The position numbers were made by a program, and so were the translations under genes. The notes under the pieces were generated by a model. The model had not been told where the DNA came from and did not search any database. It saw nothing but the letters and a program-made list of their open reading frames with translations. Below are positions 7,706 to 17,072 of a DNA stretch of 64,000 nucleotides, one piece after another. Source of the stretch: Desulfobacteraceae bacterium (lineage in GTDB: Bacteria; Desulfobacterota; Desulfobacteria; Desulfobacterales; Desulfosarcinaceae); assembly GCA_013003715.1 (NCBI GenBank), contig JABDIN010000073.1:28958-92957 (forward strand). The letters are read 5' to 3'. Position 1 is the stretch's first letter. The number at the start of each line of letters is the position of its first letter.

Positions 7706-8692
7706 ATGTCAGACGAAAATAATATTGAAAGGGCATTGCTGATCAATGGGGATAAGTATCGACGGCTGTTCAATGAAATGGTCGTTGGCGCCTCATTGCT
7801 GGAAATTGCAGCACCGGGCAAGAAAAAGCGCCCCATCGATTTTCGCATTGTGGAGGTTAATTCGGCCTTCGAGGACCTCACCGGTATCCCGCGTGACCGG
7901 GCGGTGGGCCGGACCATACGAGAGCTCTGGCCGAAGACGGAGGCCTTATGGTTTGATCAAATCGACCAGGCCATGCGAAGTAACCGGCGCACCCAGGCAG
8001 AGGGGTTTCATCTGGAATTGGGTAAATATTTTCTGGTGTCGGCTTTCCGGCTCGACGATCGCACCATCGGGGCGACATTCATAGATATCAGTGCTCATAA
8101 AAAAATAGAGGCGGCACTGGATAATACCCGCAGGGCCCTTGAAAACACGGTTCGGGCCCGCACCGCGGGACTGCGCGTGGCTATCCGGAAACTGAGAAGC
8201 GAAGTTACCTCACGCCGGTTGGCGCAACAGGCACTTATCAATAAAACACATGAATTGGAGGTTCGGTCGGCCGGCTTGGAGGAGGCCAACATCGCCCTTA
8301 AGATTTTACTCAAAGAGAATCAAAATGGACGTCGCAAGCTTGAAGAGAAAGTGATCTGCAACCTCAACGAACTCATTCAGCCCCACCTCGCCAAGCTGGC
8401 CGCCGGCCGCCTGAGTCCACGGCAAAAGGTCATATTGGAAACAATCAATCGGGGGCTCGACGACATCACATCACCGATGAGCAGGCGGCTCATCATCGGT
8501 AACAGTCATCTGACGCCCATGGAAACACAGGTGGCAAACCTGATCCGAAAGGGCAATTCCACCAAGGAGATCGCCGAACTCCTCGGTGTGGCCGTCAGCA
8601 CCATTGATTTTCACCGGTTGAACATCCGCCGTAGACTTAAATTAACGAATAAGCAGATAAATCTCAGGTCATATCTCAGGTCCCTTGAATAA
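7706..8692 (+). CDS. PAS - coiled coil - LuxR-type HTH transcriptional regulator
   Basis: A 328-residue cytoplasmic regulator. A PAS domain occupies about residues 15-130 (YRRLFNEMVVGASLLEI, then IVEVNSAFEDLTGIPRDRAVG). A long heptad-rich coiled coil follows (about 132-215), with a linker, and a C-terminal LuxR/FixJ-type helix-turn-helix from about 268: LTPMETQVANLIRKGNSTKE, then IAELLGVAVSTIDFHR. There is no receiver or kinase domain, so the signal is probably sensed directly by the PAS domain as ligand or redox state. AAGGTGG precedes the ATG. A stand-alone receiver gene lies 280 bases downstream on the same strand and may be functionally linked. Target genes are unknown. Confidence 0.87.
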   Translation: MSDENNIERALLINGDKYRRLFNEMVVGASLLEIAAPGKKKRPIDFRIVEVNSAFEDLTGIPRDRAVGRTIRELWPKTEALWFDQIDQAMRSNRRTQAEGFHLELGKYFLVSAFRLDDRTIGATFIDISAHKKIEAALDNTRRALENTVRARTAGLRVAIRKLRSEVTSRRLAQQALINKTHELEVRSAGLEEANIALKILLKENQNGRRKLEEKVICNLNELIQPHLAKLAAGRLSPRQKVILETINRGLDDITSPMSRRLIIGNSHLTPMETQVANLIRKGNSTKEIAELLGVAVSTIDFHRLNIRRRLKLTNKQINLRSYLRSLE

Positions 8693-8972
8693 TACGGGGT
8701 TTTTCCCGGTATTGCGCCCGTACTTTTCCCACCTTGCCGGTATTCAACAGCCGGGTTATTCTGGTATTGCGCTTAAATGGCTTCCACTCACAGACCTGCA
8801 GCTGCAATGGTATTGTTAATGCCCCCGGCGCTGACAGCGAGGCCGCCAAACGACCGACCTTCTTGTGGTAATGCCAGTTGCATCCGACCCCATTGTCCGA
8901 GCCGCTCCATCTGTTAACGCCTGACACTACAATACCCCCGGTTTGGTATAAACCCATATAAGGGGAAACCAA

Positions 8973-9419
8973 GTGACTTCAAATTCAGAAAAAAAAATGT
9001 TGGCCCGCACGGATGACCCGAATTCCAGACGATCCGGATCGATCCGGACACTGGTCGTGGATGACGATCCAACGACACTGATCATTGTCGGCAGCATGCT
9101 GAAAGTCCTGGGTTTCCAGGTCGACTCCGCCAAATGCGGCCTATCGGCCAGACACCGATTACATGAGTCCCGGTACGATGTGCTGGTTACCGACCTGCAG
9201 ATGCCGGGCATGGACGGATACTCACTGGCCAGCTGGCTCAGGCAGGAATCAATGGATACAAAAGTGATTGTCATGACCGGAACCAGCCGGAATGAGGTGG
9301 TAAAGTATATGGACACCGGTGTTGTGGACAACTGGATATTCAAACCGTTCGACATGCGCCACCTCGGCGAGGTGTTGGCCGAGTTTATACCGTCGGGCAT
9401 CCTGTCGTCACTTCGGTGA
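8973..9419 (+). CDS. Single-domain response regulator (CheY-like receiver)
   Basis: 148 residues: a 25-residue polar N-terminal extension followed by one receiver domain. The acidic pocket (VVDDD, about 28-32), the phosphorylatable aspartate D74 in VLVTDLQMPGMDG, T102/T104 in VMTGTS and K124 in IFKPF are all present, so it should be phosphorylated by a histidine kinase. No output domain is attached. The start codon is GTG at 8973, with AGGGG eight bases upstream. No kinase is adjacent; the upstream PAS-HTH regulator is the nearest signalling gene. The 280-base gap between the two contains no evident feature. Confidence 0.9.
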   Translation: MTSNSEKKMLARTDDPNSRRSGSIRTLVVDDDPTTLIIVGSMLKVLGFQVDSAKCGLSARHRLHESRYDVLVTDLQMPGMDGYSLASWLRQESMDTKVIVMTGTSRNEVVKYMDTGVVDNWIFKPFDMRHLGEVLAEFIPSGILSSLR

Positions 9420-9617
9420 CACCTGACCACCTGCTGCTTCCGTTGCATCCCTTCTTAACCGGCACAATTCAGTGCTTTTTCCGGCGTAACCATTTTTCCG
9501 GCCCCAACCGGTTGACTATCAAATCAACATATAGGACAAAAAAGAACCTTGGTTTTCTGATCGGTTTTATAGAAACTACAATCGTAAATGAAATTATCCT
9601 TGCCTGAACCAATATGC

Positions 9618-9635
9618 CACCGATCACCATCGGTG
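9618..9635 (+). other. Leader hairpin before the Zn-ribbon gene
   Basis: A perfect 7-bp stem CACCGAT / ATCGGTG with a CACC loop ends 18 bases before the GGAGG of the following gene. It is not followed by a T-run, so an mRNA stability or control role is more likely than termination. Confidence 0.4.
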
Positions 9636-9664
9636 ACAAAAAACACCCTAAAAGGAGGATGATT

Positions 9665-9865
9665 ATGTCATGTCCCGTATGCGGATCCACCCATTTTCAT
9701 GTCAAGGATCCGGAAGACCGGTTCTCAATTTTCTCGTTTGCGCTGACCGGTCCGAACCCTGAATTCGACGATGATGTGGAACCGGACGAAGCACCTGAGG
9801 TGACGCCCCAGACGGAGACCTATTGCAATGCCTGCGCCTGGCACGGAAAACTATCCAAGATTTAG
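9665..9865 (+). CDS. Small zinc-ribbon protein
   Basis: A 66-residue acidic protein framed by two CxxC knuckles: CPVCGSTHFHV at the start and CNACAWHGKLSKI at the end, with an acidic linker (EFDDDVEPDEAPEV) between. The pair should bind one zinc or iron ion. The start at 9665 is set by GGAGG six bases upstream; an ATG at 9659 sits directly against that site and is too close. The function is unknown. Similar small ribbons act in protein-protein or nucleic-acid contacts. Confidence 0.8.
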   Translation: MSCPVCGSTHFHVKDPEDRFSIFSFALTGPNPEFDDDVEPDEAPEVTPQTETYCNACAWHGKLSKI

Positions 9866-9920
9866 TCTGCGGAACCGGAGGGCAGCGACGGTTTATGGAA
9901 AATAGAAAATGAGGGTCCCG

Positions 9921-10274
9921 TCAGCCAAAGGAAATGATGTCGAATCCCTCTGACCGGTAGCTCGCCATGGACGGATGACCATTCATTTCATCCAACAGGA
10001 CCAGGCCCTGCTCCCGGGCGGATTCCAAGGTCTCCATTTTCTGGGAACAGGCTTTACAGACTCCGCCCACCAGACCGGCGGATTTGACTTTTTCCCACAG
10101 GCTGTGCAACGGATGATCAGTACCGGCCAAGTCGGGAATCAGTTTGGTCGCCGATCCCTCGACGATGATGCATCCCTCAAGGTTTTTCGATTTCATGTCC
10201 AGCGCATTCAGCAGGACGTGAATAAAACACATGGGATCACCATTAAATGTAAATAAGGCTGTTTTGGGGTTCAT
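9921..10274 (-). CDS. DsrE/DsrF-like sulfur-relay family protein
   Basis: A 117-residue protein with the DsrE-like fold pattern: an N-terminal beta strand TALFTFNGD, a helix, then CIIVEGSATKLIPDL and a conserved VGGVCKACSQKM segment with two cysteines two residues apart, followed by SAREQGLVLL. The position of the cysteines matches the sulfur-carrying loop of DsrE-type proteins, so it may bind persulfide. It is a single gene, divergent from the membrane protein at 10400 and convergent with the zinc-ribbon gene. The GAGGA upstream of the ATG (TCAAGGAGGATAA) supports the start. Its partner is unknown. Confidence 0.8.
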   Translation of the reverse strand: MNPKTALFTFNGDPMCFIHVLLNALDMKSKNLEGCIIVEGSATKLIPDLAGTDHPLHSLWEKVKSAGLVGGVCKACSQKMETLESAREQGLVLLDEMNGHPSMASYRSEGFDIISFG

Positions 10275-10399
10275 TTATCCTCCTTGATACAGCGTACAAC
10301 GATGATTTTTCATTGACTCAGATCGTTTTTTCCCATTTACTGAAAAAGGACTTTTCGATCATAATAGACATTGTAAATCCGGTCTTTTGGAGAGTAAAC

Positions 10400-11074
10400 G
10401 TGGAAAATGAAATGATTCGAGAATACATAGCCGTGTCAATGGAAGAGTATAAGACCATACGGGCGGAAATTAAGCAATCCAACATCAACCAGTTCCAGGC
10501 ATTGTCATTTGGAGCGGCCGCTGTTGGCATTCTATTGTCTGCTGGTTTCTATTCCTGGGATAAAACGGCATTGATTACAATTCCTATTTTCTCGATATTC
10601 ATTCCGGCTTTGTGCTTCCTTATAACATATATTTGGCTTGGAGAATTCGCCCGTATGATCAGGGGGGGGAATTTTATTTTATCCATTGAACGGAAAATTG
10701 AAGCCATCGTGCCGGTCCCTGAAGAAATTAATGACATCGCATCTGAGTTGGATTCTTCGCTGATTGTGAAGAAGCCCTTAAGTTGGGAACATTTTTTACG
10801 AAAACCGATGGGTCCCGAAATTGCTGAATCGGGACACATGCCCTGGATTTACAATATCCGGTTGTGGATATTCCCACTTGTGGCAGCCGGTTCTCTGTTG
10901 GTGGCTGTTGGATATCTTTTCCCGCAATTAATAGGAAACCACATGGTTTTGTTGTGTGTAATTATCATTACACTTTCAGTAGTTTCGTGGTTTTGTATGA
11001 TAATTGTCCTTGGATCTGCTTTTAAAAACATAAAAAAAACGGCAGGCCGTTCAAATTTGCCGCTGGATCATTGA
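10400..11074 (+). CDS. Four-helix inner-membrane protein, function unknown
   Basis: A 224-residue protein with two pairs of transmembrane segments: FGAAAVGILLSAGFYSW and LITIPIFSIFIPALCFLITY, then WIFPLVAAGSLLVAVGYLF and MVLLCVIIITLSVVSWFCMI. The N-terminus (MEEYKTIRAEIKQSNINQFQ) and the middle loop are cytoplasmic-looking and polar. I do not recognise a named family. The start GTG at 10400 is chosen for GGAGAG five bases upstream; the frame extends back to 10313 without a ribosome binding site. Its base composition is visibly more AT-rich than its neighbours, which may mean later acquisition. Confidence 0.65.
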   Translation: MENEMIREYIAVSMEEYKTIRAEIKQSNINQFQALSFGAAAVGILLSAGFYSWDKTALITIPIFSIFIPALCFLITYIWLGEFARMIRGGNFILSIERKIEAIVPVPEEINDIASELDSSLIVKKPLSWEHFLRKPMGPEIAESGHMPWIYNIRLWIFPLVAAGSLLVAVGYLFPQLIGNHMVLLCVIIITLSVVSWFCMIIVLGSAFKNIKKTAGRSNLPLDH

Positions 11075-11129
11075 TCCCACGGAAGTACAATTGCATATTG
11101 AGACCCATGGTCCCGTTTTTCCGGACCCA

Positions 11130-12500
11130 TTAGCAGCTCTCGAAATGGCAGGTAAAATGCCTCAGAAACCTGGGTTGATGCGTGATACGGTAGCCGGGTA
11201 TTTTATCCCGTCGGACAAACACCTGTTCGATAATCTCGATCATATAATCAAAATGGCTCTGGGTATAAACCCGCCGTGGAAAGGCCAGCCGCACCAGTTC
11301 CAATGGTGACGCCTGTTCGATGCCCTTATCATCGACTTTTCCAAACATCACAGAGCCCAACTCCACCCCCCGAATGCCACCTTCGACATATATTGCATTG
11401 ACAATACCGATACCCGGGTATTGGAGTGGGGGTATCCCGGGTAGAAACTTTTTGGCATTGAGAAATACGGCGTGTCCGCCGGGCGGTTGGACAATGGGGA
11501 TATGCCTTTCCAATAATCGTTCACTTAAATATTTCACTGTGGCGTGACGGTATACCTGATAATCCAGTTCCAGAGCTTCCACGAGTCCCACGGCGATGGC
11601 TTCCAAATCCCGGCCCGCCAGCCCTCCGTATGTGGGGAAGCCTTCTCGCAGTATGAGCTGGTTTTTAAAATCCTCAGCCCACTGATCGTCATTGCAGATG
11701 AGAAAACCGCCAATATTGGCCAGGCCATCTTTTTTGCAGCTCATGGTAGCGCCGTCCGCATGGGAAAACATCTCCTGTGCAATCTCCATGAGTGATTTGT
11801 CGGCATATCCCGGCTCCCTGCTGCGAATGAAGTATGCATTTTCGGCAAACCGGCAGGCATCGATGATCAGCGGAATATCGTAGCGACTTAAAACCGCTTT
11901 GACTTGTCGGATATTCTCCATGGATACCGGTTGACCGCCACCCGTGTTGTTGGTGACGGTAATCATGCCGAAAGGGATCTTCTCCCTGCCATATTTTTGA
12001 ATGCAGCGTTCAAGCTTTTCGATGTCCATATTCCCCTTGAACGGGGCCTTGTTCTCCGTTTCCAGGCCTTCGTCACAGAGAAGGTTGAGGGCGATGCCCC
12101 GTACATATTCTATATTGGCGCGGGTGGTATCGAAATGGCTGTTATTGGGGATCACATCGCCTCTTTTGATGAGGGTATGGGCCAGGATAGCCTCTGCGGC
12201 CCTGCCCTGATGGGTGGGCAGAATGTGTTTGATACCGGTGATGGATTTTACGGTTTTTTCGAACCGCTTCCACGACCGGCTGCCGGCATAGCTCTCGTCT
12301 CCCATCATCATGGCCGCCCACTGACGGGTGGACATGGCGCCGGTGCCGCTGTCCGTCAACAGATCGATTGAACAGTCTTCGGCATCGAGTAAAAACACAT
12401 TGTTATGCGCCTTCTCCAATGCTTTTTTCCGGTATTCAAGGGTGGTCAGGTTAATGGGTTCCGTGGCTTTGATGCGAAATGGTTCTATGATCGTTTTCAT
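11130..12500 (-). CDS. Tryptophanase / tyrosine phenol-lyase family beta-eliminating lyase
   Basis: A 456-residue PLP enzyme, full length for the family. It has the characteristic EPFRIKATEP start, DLLTDSGTGAMS, PTHQGRAAE, NNTGGGQPVS, RFAENAYFI and the PLP lysine in ATMSCKKDGLANIGG (K257). FPTYGGLAGRDLEA and FPRRVYTQSHFDYM are also family blocks. These enzymes cleave aromatic amino acids to pyruvate, ammonia and indole or phenol. Motifs are mixed between tyrosine phenol-lyase (GLAGRD, RRVYT) and tryptophanase (SGTGA, EGFPTYGG), so the substrate cannot be set. GAGGA five bases before the ATG fixes the start. It follows the sucrose phosphorylase gene by 36 bases and may share its transcript, an unexpected pairing. 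Confidence 0.88.
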   Translation of the reverse strand: MKTIIEPFRIKATEPINLTTLEYRKKALEKAHNNVFLLDAEDCSIDLLTDSGTGAMSTRQWAAMMMGDESYAGSRSWKRFEKTVKSITGIKHILPTHQGRAAEAILAHTLIKRGDVIPNNSHFDTTRANIEYVRGIALNLLCDEGLETENKAPFKGNMDIEKLERCIQKYGREKIPFGMITVTNNTGGGQPVSMENIRQVKAVLSRYDIPLIIDACRFAENAYFIRSREPGYADKSLMEIAQEMFSHADGATMSCKKDGLANIGGFLICNDDQWAEDFKNQLILREGFPTYGGLAGRDLEAIAVGLVEALELDYQVYRHATVKYLSERLLERHIPIVQPPGGHAVFLNAKKFLPGIPPLQYPGIGIVNAIYVEGGIRGVELGSVMFGKVDDKGIEQASPLELVRLAFPRRVYTQSHFDYMIEIIEQVFVRRDKIPGYRITHQPRFLRHFTCHFESC

Positions 12501-12536
12501 GTGGTCCTCAGTACGTCTGGTTATGGCGGTGATTCT

Positions 12537-13985
12537 CTATACCATGAATTCAACTTCCCGGACGGCCACCGGATCATGATAGGCGATTCGGGTCTTGTAT
12601 TTAGTCAAATCAATGAATGCGGTGGCACAGTATTCATCCAGGGTCCAGGATATAATGAGTCGATCGTCCGGGGATTTGTGGAGTTTGAACTCTCCGTTGA
12701 ACGCCGGGTAGCTGTTTCTGAACTCCATGAGTTTCAGCAATCGCTGAACCGCCGGTTTCCGGATATTCACCTGTACTTCTTCCAGGGTGAAATTATGACG
12801 GTTGATGTTCCGCCCCAATCGTGTCTTTTCCACCAATTCGATGTCGTTTTCGCCGGCCAGTAATCCGACGTAGTATATCTGGGGAATGCCGGGGGCGAAA
12901 AACTGTATGGTTCGCGCGGTAAGATAAGAGTCGTCATTGCACTCAAGGGCTGAATAATATGTGCAGTTCACCTGATAAATGTCCAGATTCTGGAATTCAG
13001 GACCCGAGTAGATCTTTTTGACATTGGATCCTTTTTCATATAATCCGTCGATGGTTTTTTTGATTTCTTCCTCACTCAACAAATCCTGGACATCAACAAT
13101 GCCGATACCGTCATGGGTGTCCAGGGTGGTGAGCTGATTTCGGGGGCATTTGCGAAACCAGCTTTTCAGCTTGCTCCCCGTATGGTGGTAGAGTGCATTC
13201 AACACCAGCATCGGCAGGGCAAAGTCATATACCCGGTACCCTTTTTTGGCCAGCTTCAGCTGATAGGAATAGTGTTCGTGGACCTCGGGCAATATCTCCG
13301 TATCAAAAGCCGAGGCATAATCATTAAACCAATCGAGCAATTCCCACACCTGTGGTTCCAGGAAAAAACAATTGGTGCCAAGCTCTATGGTGGTGTATGC
13401 AAAGGCATCGAGACGGATAATCTTCGGCCGGCTGCGGGCAAGACGTATTAAAAATCGCCGCATCACCTCCAGCGTTTTAGGTGAATTGTAATCCAGATCG
13501 ATTTGTTCATAGTCAAACGTGCACCATATTTTTTCCAGCGACCCATCGGACCTTTCCAGTACCAGGTAAGGTGGTCTGGGCTTTCGGCTGTAAACCATGG
13601 CCAGGTCTTCATCACTGATCCATCCTTCCGGACTCAATTTGTTGAAGCTTAAAAACATATCCGCATACTCGCTGTCCGGTCCTTTTTCGATATAATCCTG
13701 AAAATAAACGGATTGCCGGGAAATGTGGTTGACCATGAAGTCGATGATCAGGTCAAAATCCTGCCCGATTTTTTCAATATCCTCCCAGGTGCCGAAAGCG
13801 GGGTCTACTTCATCGTAGGTCAACGGCGCAAATCCGCGGTCAGCTGAAGAGGGATAAAAGGGTAGGAGATGGACGCCGCCGATGGCTTTCATCAGATATT
13901 TACGAAGCACGTAGTGAAGTTCAGGCAGATTGGCGCCCAGACTGTCCGGATAAGTAATGAGCTGTATCTTATTTTGAATTGCCAT
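12537..13985 (-). CDS. Sucrose phosphorylase-type GH13 enzyme
   Basis: A 482-residue GH13 (subfamily 18-like) enzyme that should convert sucrose, or sucrose 6-phosphate, and phosphate to glucose 1-phosphate and fructose or its phosphate. The N-terminus (IQLITYPDSLGANLPEL) is typical of sucrose phosphorylases. Catalytic residues are intact: nucleophile D193 in RLDAFAYT, acid/base E234 in LPEVHEHY, and the third aspartate D292 in LDTHDGIG. The HLLPFYPSSADRGFAP substrate-loop segment is also present. The start at 13985 is chosen over 13994 because AGAGGA abuts the latter. It overlaps the end of the sucrose-phosphate synthase gene by 17 bases, indicating translational coupling in a sucrose operon. 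Confidence 0.9.
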   Translation of the reverse strand: MAIQNKIQLITYPDSLGANLPELHYVLRKYLMKAIGGVHLLPFYPSSADRGFAPLTYDEVDPAFGTWEDIEKIGQDFDLIIDFMVNHISRQSVYFQDYIEKGPDSEYADMFLSFNKLSPEGWISDEDLAMVYSRKPRPPYLVLERSDGSLEKIWCTFDYEQIDLDYNSPKTLEVMRRFLIRLARSRPKIIRLDAFAYTTIELGTNCFFLEPQVWELLDWFNDYASAFDTEILPEVHEHYSYQLKLAKKGYRVYDFALPMLVLNALYHHTGSKLKSWFRKCPRNQLTTLDTHDGIGIVDVQDLLSEEEIKKTIDGLYEKGSNVKKIYSGPEFQNLDIYQVNCTYYSALECNDDSYLTARTIQFFAPGIPQIYYVGLLAGENDIELVEKTRLGRNINRHNFTLEEVQVNIRKPAVQRLLKLMEFRNSYPAFNGEFKLHKSPDDRLIISWTLDEYCATAFIDLTKYKTRIAYHDPVAVREVEFMV

Positions 13986-16179
13986 GATGATCATTTCCTC
14001 TCACTTTATTGAAAAATCGATATTTCCGTATACCTTCGATGATACCGGCGGCATACCGGGATCCGGCAAAATAGACTTTTCTCACTTTCCTGAGACCTTC
14101 GAGCTCCGGGCTGTAATTACCCACGACAACACCGGCGGGTTCCCCTCTCAACATCTCCTCATCGTTGCCCGAGTCTCCGCAAATCAGGAAATTTTTCAAC
14201 GGGATTTCCCATTTATAACTGAGGTATCGAATGGCCTTTCCCTTTGATGCGCGATACGGGAGGATGTCCAGGTATTTTTCATGGGAATAAATCAAATTAT
14301 ACTGGCATCTCTTTTGGGAAAGCAACCGGTGAAGCATGGGCAGCCGGTCCTTGCCGGGCGTCATGTTATAACTTGCTTTGTATTTCCGCTGCCCTTCCGC
14401 CGCCTGATATTGCAGGAAATCGACGGATTCGAGGATGGCGGTGATTTTTTTCCGGTCCCACCGGTGGCCGATATGGGTCTCCCAACCTCTGCCGTGGGCC
14501 AGGTTTGGTCCATAATGTATCTCACTGCCCACCGAAGATATGATGACATCCGGTGAAGGAATGTTGTTGGCCTTGAGCACCGCTACCGCGGATTCCAGGG
14601 TGCGGCCGGTGGCGATACCGAAGCCGAAGCGGTCCTTATGTTCGGCCAACAGTTTAACGAGGGCATCGACATCTTTTTGAGGACCGCCAAGCAGTGTGTT
14701 GTCGATGTCGGTAATCAACATATAGTTGAGCTGGGTCAGTCGCCGGCCAATGTTATCTTTGGGAACCGCCACTTCCAAATGCGTATTTCCTGATTGTTTC
14801 TGAATATGAAAGGCTTTCTTGATGTATGTCTTTGCGTGACTTTCCCATGTGTAATATTTCCGTGTGTTTAGAATCCCCTGTTTGGAATAGGCATCCCATG
14901 TTTCTTCGTGGACAAGTATATCCTTGATGGCTCTGGCCATGGCCTTCAGATCGTTTACGTCCACCAATTTTCCGCTCTTACAATTATTGATGATATCCTT
15001 GGGGCCGCCGTCATTGGTGGCCACCACCGGAAGTCCGGTGGCGGAGGCTTCCAGCAGTGTCAGGCCAAACGGTTCCGTCAGCGCCGGATTGACGAAAACA
15101 CCTTTTTTATCGGCTGCAATGCGATAGAGCTCCGGCACTTCATGTTCAAAATCGTGTTTCTTGGGGATGGCCATCTTGCCGTACAAATCATACTTGTCCA
15201 ACAACAGTAACATCCGGGTCAGCACGTCACGCTCGTTTTCTTCTTTCCGGGAAATATCCTTTCGGATACCGGCGAAAACGGCCAGGTTGGCCAGGGCCTG
15301 TAAGTCCGGGTCTTCGCCATAGGCCTTGATCAGACCGTCAATGTTCTTCCGCTTATCCGGCCGGCACAGCGCAAGGATCAGCGGTTTCTCCGGATACATG
15401 AAAAACCGGTTCAATTCCTTGATCACGGAAGCCTGTGCATACATGGACTCTTCCGTGCGTTCGGTTTCCGGCAGCATGTCATGGTAAAACGGATAAAACT
15501 TTTCGATATCGATGCCCGGGGGCGCCACATGATATTGGGGCAGACGATGATTACGGTACAGGCCGTATTGCTCCTTGACCTCCTGGGAGGTGCTGGCGAA
15601 AATCAGATCCGCATATTTCAGGATATCCTCTTCGGTTTCAATGCGCTGGTTGATGCGATATTTTTTTTCAATTTCCTCCGGTTTCAGGCCTTCGTTTAGC
15701 AATTTTTCCTGTTTGGCCCGACCCAGCGAATGGCCGGTATAGATAAAGGGCATACCGAAAACACGAGAAATTTCCTTGGCCACATAACCGGCATCCGGAT
15801 AGTGACCGTGAACCATATCCGGCAGCGCATTCTCCCGTTTTATAAATTTAATGGTTTTATCCACAAACTCATCCAGATGGGGCCATAACTTTTCTTTGCG
15901 GATGTATTTCCGGCCACCGCACTGAATGCGGACAATGCGGAATTTGTCGTTGACGGGTTCAATGGCTCGGGCGTAGTCCTCTGAAATGGACTTATCAGAA
16001 ATGATCCGGGTAAACAGATCAACGCGGCCGATGGCCTCCATTTCGCTGAGCGCCTGTCCTAATTCGATCACATATTTTATCTGACCACCGGTATCCGCAT
16101 CTCTTCCCAGCTCAAGATTTTCAGCTCGAACCAAACCATGGAGACTGAACATATGTATATACAGACCATTTTGAGTCAT
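13969..16179 (-). CDS. Bifunctional sucrose-phosphate synthase / sucrose-phosphatase
   Basis: A 736-residue two-domain enzyme. Residues 1 to about 465 form a GT4 glycosyltransferase: MFSLHGLVRAENLELGRDADTGGQ near the start, GHYPDAGYVAKE, YTGHSLGRAKQEKL and the donor-binding PALTEPFGLTLLEA segment. Residues about 478-736 form a HAD phosphatase with the catalytic DIDNT motif (LMITDIDNTLLGG) and a C-terminal CGDSGNDEEML loop, as in sucrose-phosphatase. It makes sucrose 6-phosphate from a nucleotide glucose and fructose 6-phosphate and then dephosphorylates it. It overlaps the fructokinase gene by four bases (ATGA) and the phosphorylase gene by 17, so all three are one operon. Sucrose is probably a compatible solute or carbon reserve here (inference). 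Confidence 0.92.
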   Translation of the reverse strand: MTQNGLYIHMFSLHGLVRAENLELGRDADTGGQIKYVIELGQALSEMEAIGRVDLFTRIISDKSISEDYARAIEPVNDKFRIVRIQCGGRKYIRKEKLWPHLDEFVDKTIKFIKRENALPDMVHGHYPDAGYVAKEISRVFGMPFIYTGHSLGRAKQEKLLNEGLKPEEIEKKYRINQRIETEEDILKYADLIFASTSQEVKEQYGLYRNHRLPQYHVAPPGIDIEKFYPFYHDMLPETERTEESMYAQASVIKELNRFFMYPEKPLILALCRPDKRKNIDGLIKAYGEDPDLQALANLAVFAGIRKDISRKEENERDVLTRMLLLLDKYDLYGKMAIPKKHDFEHEVPELYRIAADKKGVFVNPALTEPFGLTLLEASATGLPVVATNDGGPKDIINNCKSGKLVDVNDLKAMARAIKDILVHEETWDAYSKQGILNTRKYYTWESHAKTYIKKAFHIQKQSGNTHLEVAVPKDNIGRRLTQLNYMLITDIDNTLLGGPQKDVDALVKLLAEHKDRFGFGIATGRTLESAVAVLKANNIPSPDVIISSVGSEIHYGPNLAHGRGWETHIGHRWDRKKITAILESVDFLQYQAAEGQRKYKASYNMTPGKDRLPMLHRLLSQKRCQYNLIYSHEKYLDILPYRASKGKAIRYLSYKWEIPLKNFLICGDSGNDEEMLRGEPAGVVVGNYSPELEGLRKVRKVYFAGSRYAAGIIEGIRKYRFFNKVRGNDHHGNSK

Positions 16180-17072
16180 ATGATTTTTATCATCTCCTTG
16201 ATGGCCGCGTAGACGGCGTCAGTTGGCGGCAATGCCCCTTCAACGCCACAGATCCGCGCTGCAAAACCATTGGCCAGGGATAAAGTTTTTACCGGATCCC
16301 AGCGCTGGATGATCCCTGCAGCCGCCACCGCGGCAAAGGCATCACCGGCGCCGACGGTATCTTTCAACTGGCCGGCGGCAACCGGCTGTCCCGGGATATG
16401 GGCTTTTGCACTGAACCAATCGCCACCGGATTCACCCCGTGTGAGAATAACGGCATCAATGGAAAATTGCTGGATTAACCAGGCAACGATGGTCTTTATA
16501 TCAGATGATTGCCCGGCCATTGCCCCTATCTCCACCACCTCATCATCGTTTAACTTAATATAATCGCTGGCGGTGAGAGACGACATTACCTGTTCACGGG
16601 AATAACACCCGGGCCTGAAATTTACATCGTAAAAAGTCTTCGTTGCAGAGGATTTCTCCCGCAATACCTTGCGCAGGTTGTTTTGCCCTTCCGGTGTTCG
16701 CTGGATCAGGGAACCGAAATAGAGCAGTCGGGGTCGAAGATCCAGGGCTCTCTTTACCCGATCACTGGGTTCGATGCAATCATAGGCGACATTTGATACA
16801 ATATCGAATGTGGGGACACCAGCTGCGTCAAGGGAGATTTTCACGGTACCGGTGGGCCTGTCCGAATCGATTTGAATTTCATGGGGGTCGAATCCATGTG
16901 CGGTCAGACGGTCCAGGATCTCATGCCCGGCAGTATCGTTCCCCACCCTCGAGATAAACCTTACGGGGAATCCCATTTTTTTCAGGTGAAAGGCAAAATT
17001 ATACGCTGCACCGCCCAACCGGCGATAGTCCGGAAATACATCGAACAGCACTTCGCCTATGACCAGGATCAT
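16176..17072 (-). CDS. PfkB family sugar kinase, probable fructokinase
   Basis: A 298-residue ribokinase/PfkB kinase, the usual length. The N-terminal GEVLFDVFPDYRRLGGAAYN carries the substrate-binding Gly-Gly signature. The C-terminal PfkB motif DTVGAGDAFAAVAAAG holds the catalytic aspartate near residue 247. Position as first gene of the sucrose operon, with a four-base overlap with sucrose-phosphate synthase, argues that it phosphorylates fructose released by sucrose phosphorylase. That would return fructose 6-phosphate to synthesis. The promoter of the operon should lie in 17073-17380, but I cannot place it with confidence. Confidence 0.88.
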   Translation of the reverse strand: MILVIGEVLFDVFPDYRRLGGAAYNFAFHLKKMGFPVRFISRVGNDTAGHEILDRLTAHGFDPHEIQIDSDRPTGTVKISLDAAGVPTFDIVSNVAYDCIEPSDRVKRALDLRPRLLYFGSLIQRTPEGQNNLRKVLREKSSATKTFYDVNFRPGCYSREQVMSSLTASDYIKLNDDEVVEIGAMAGQSSDIKTIVAWLIQQFSIDAVILTRGESGGDWFSAKAHIPGQPVAAGQLKDTVGAGDAFAAVAAAGIIQRWDPVKTLSLANGFAARICGVEGALPPTDAVYAAIKEMIKII

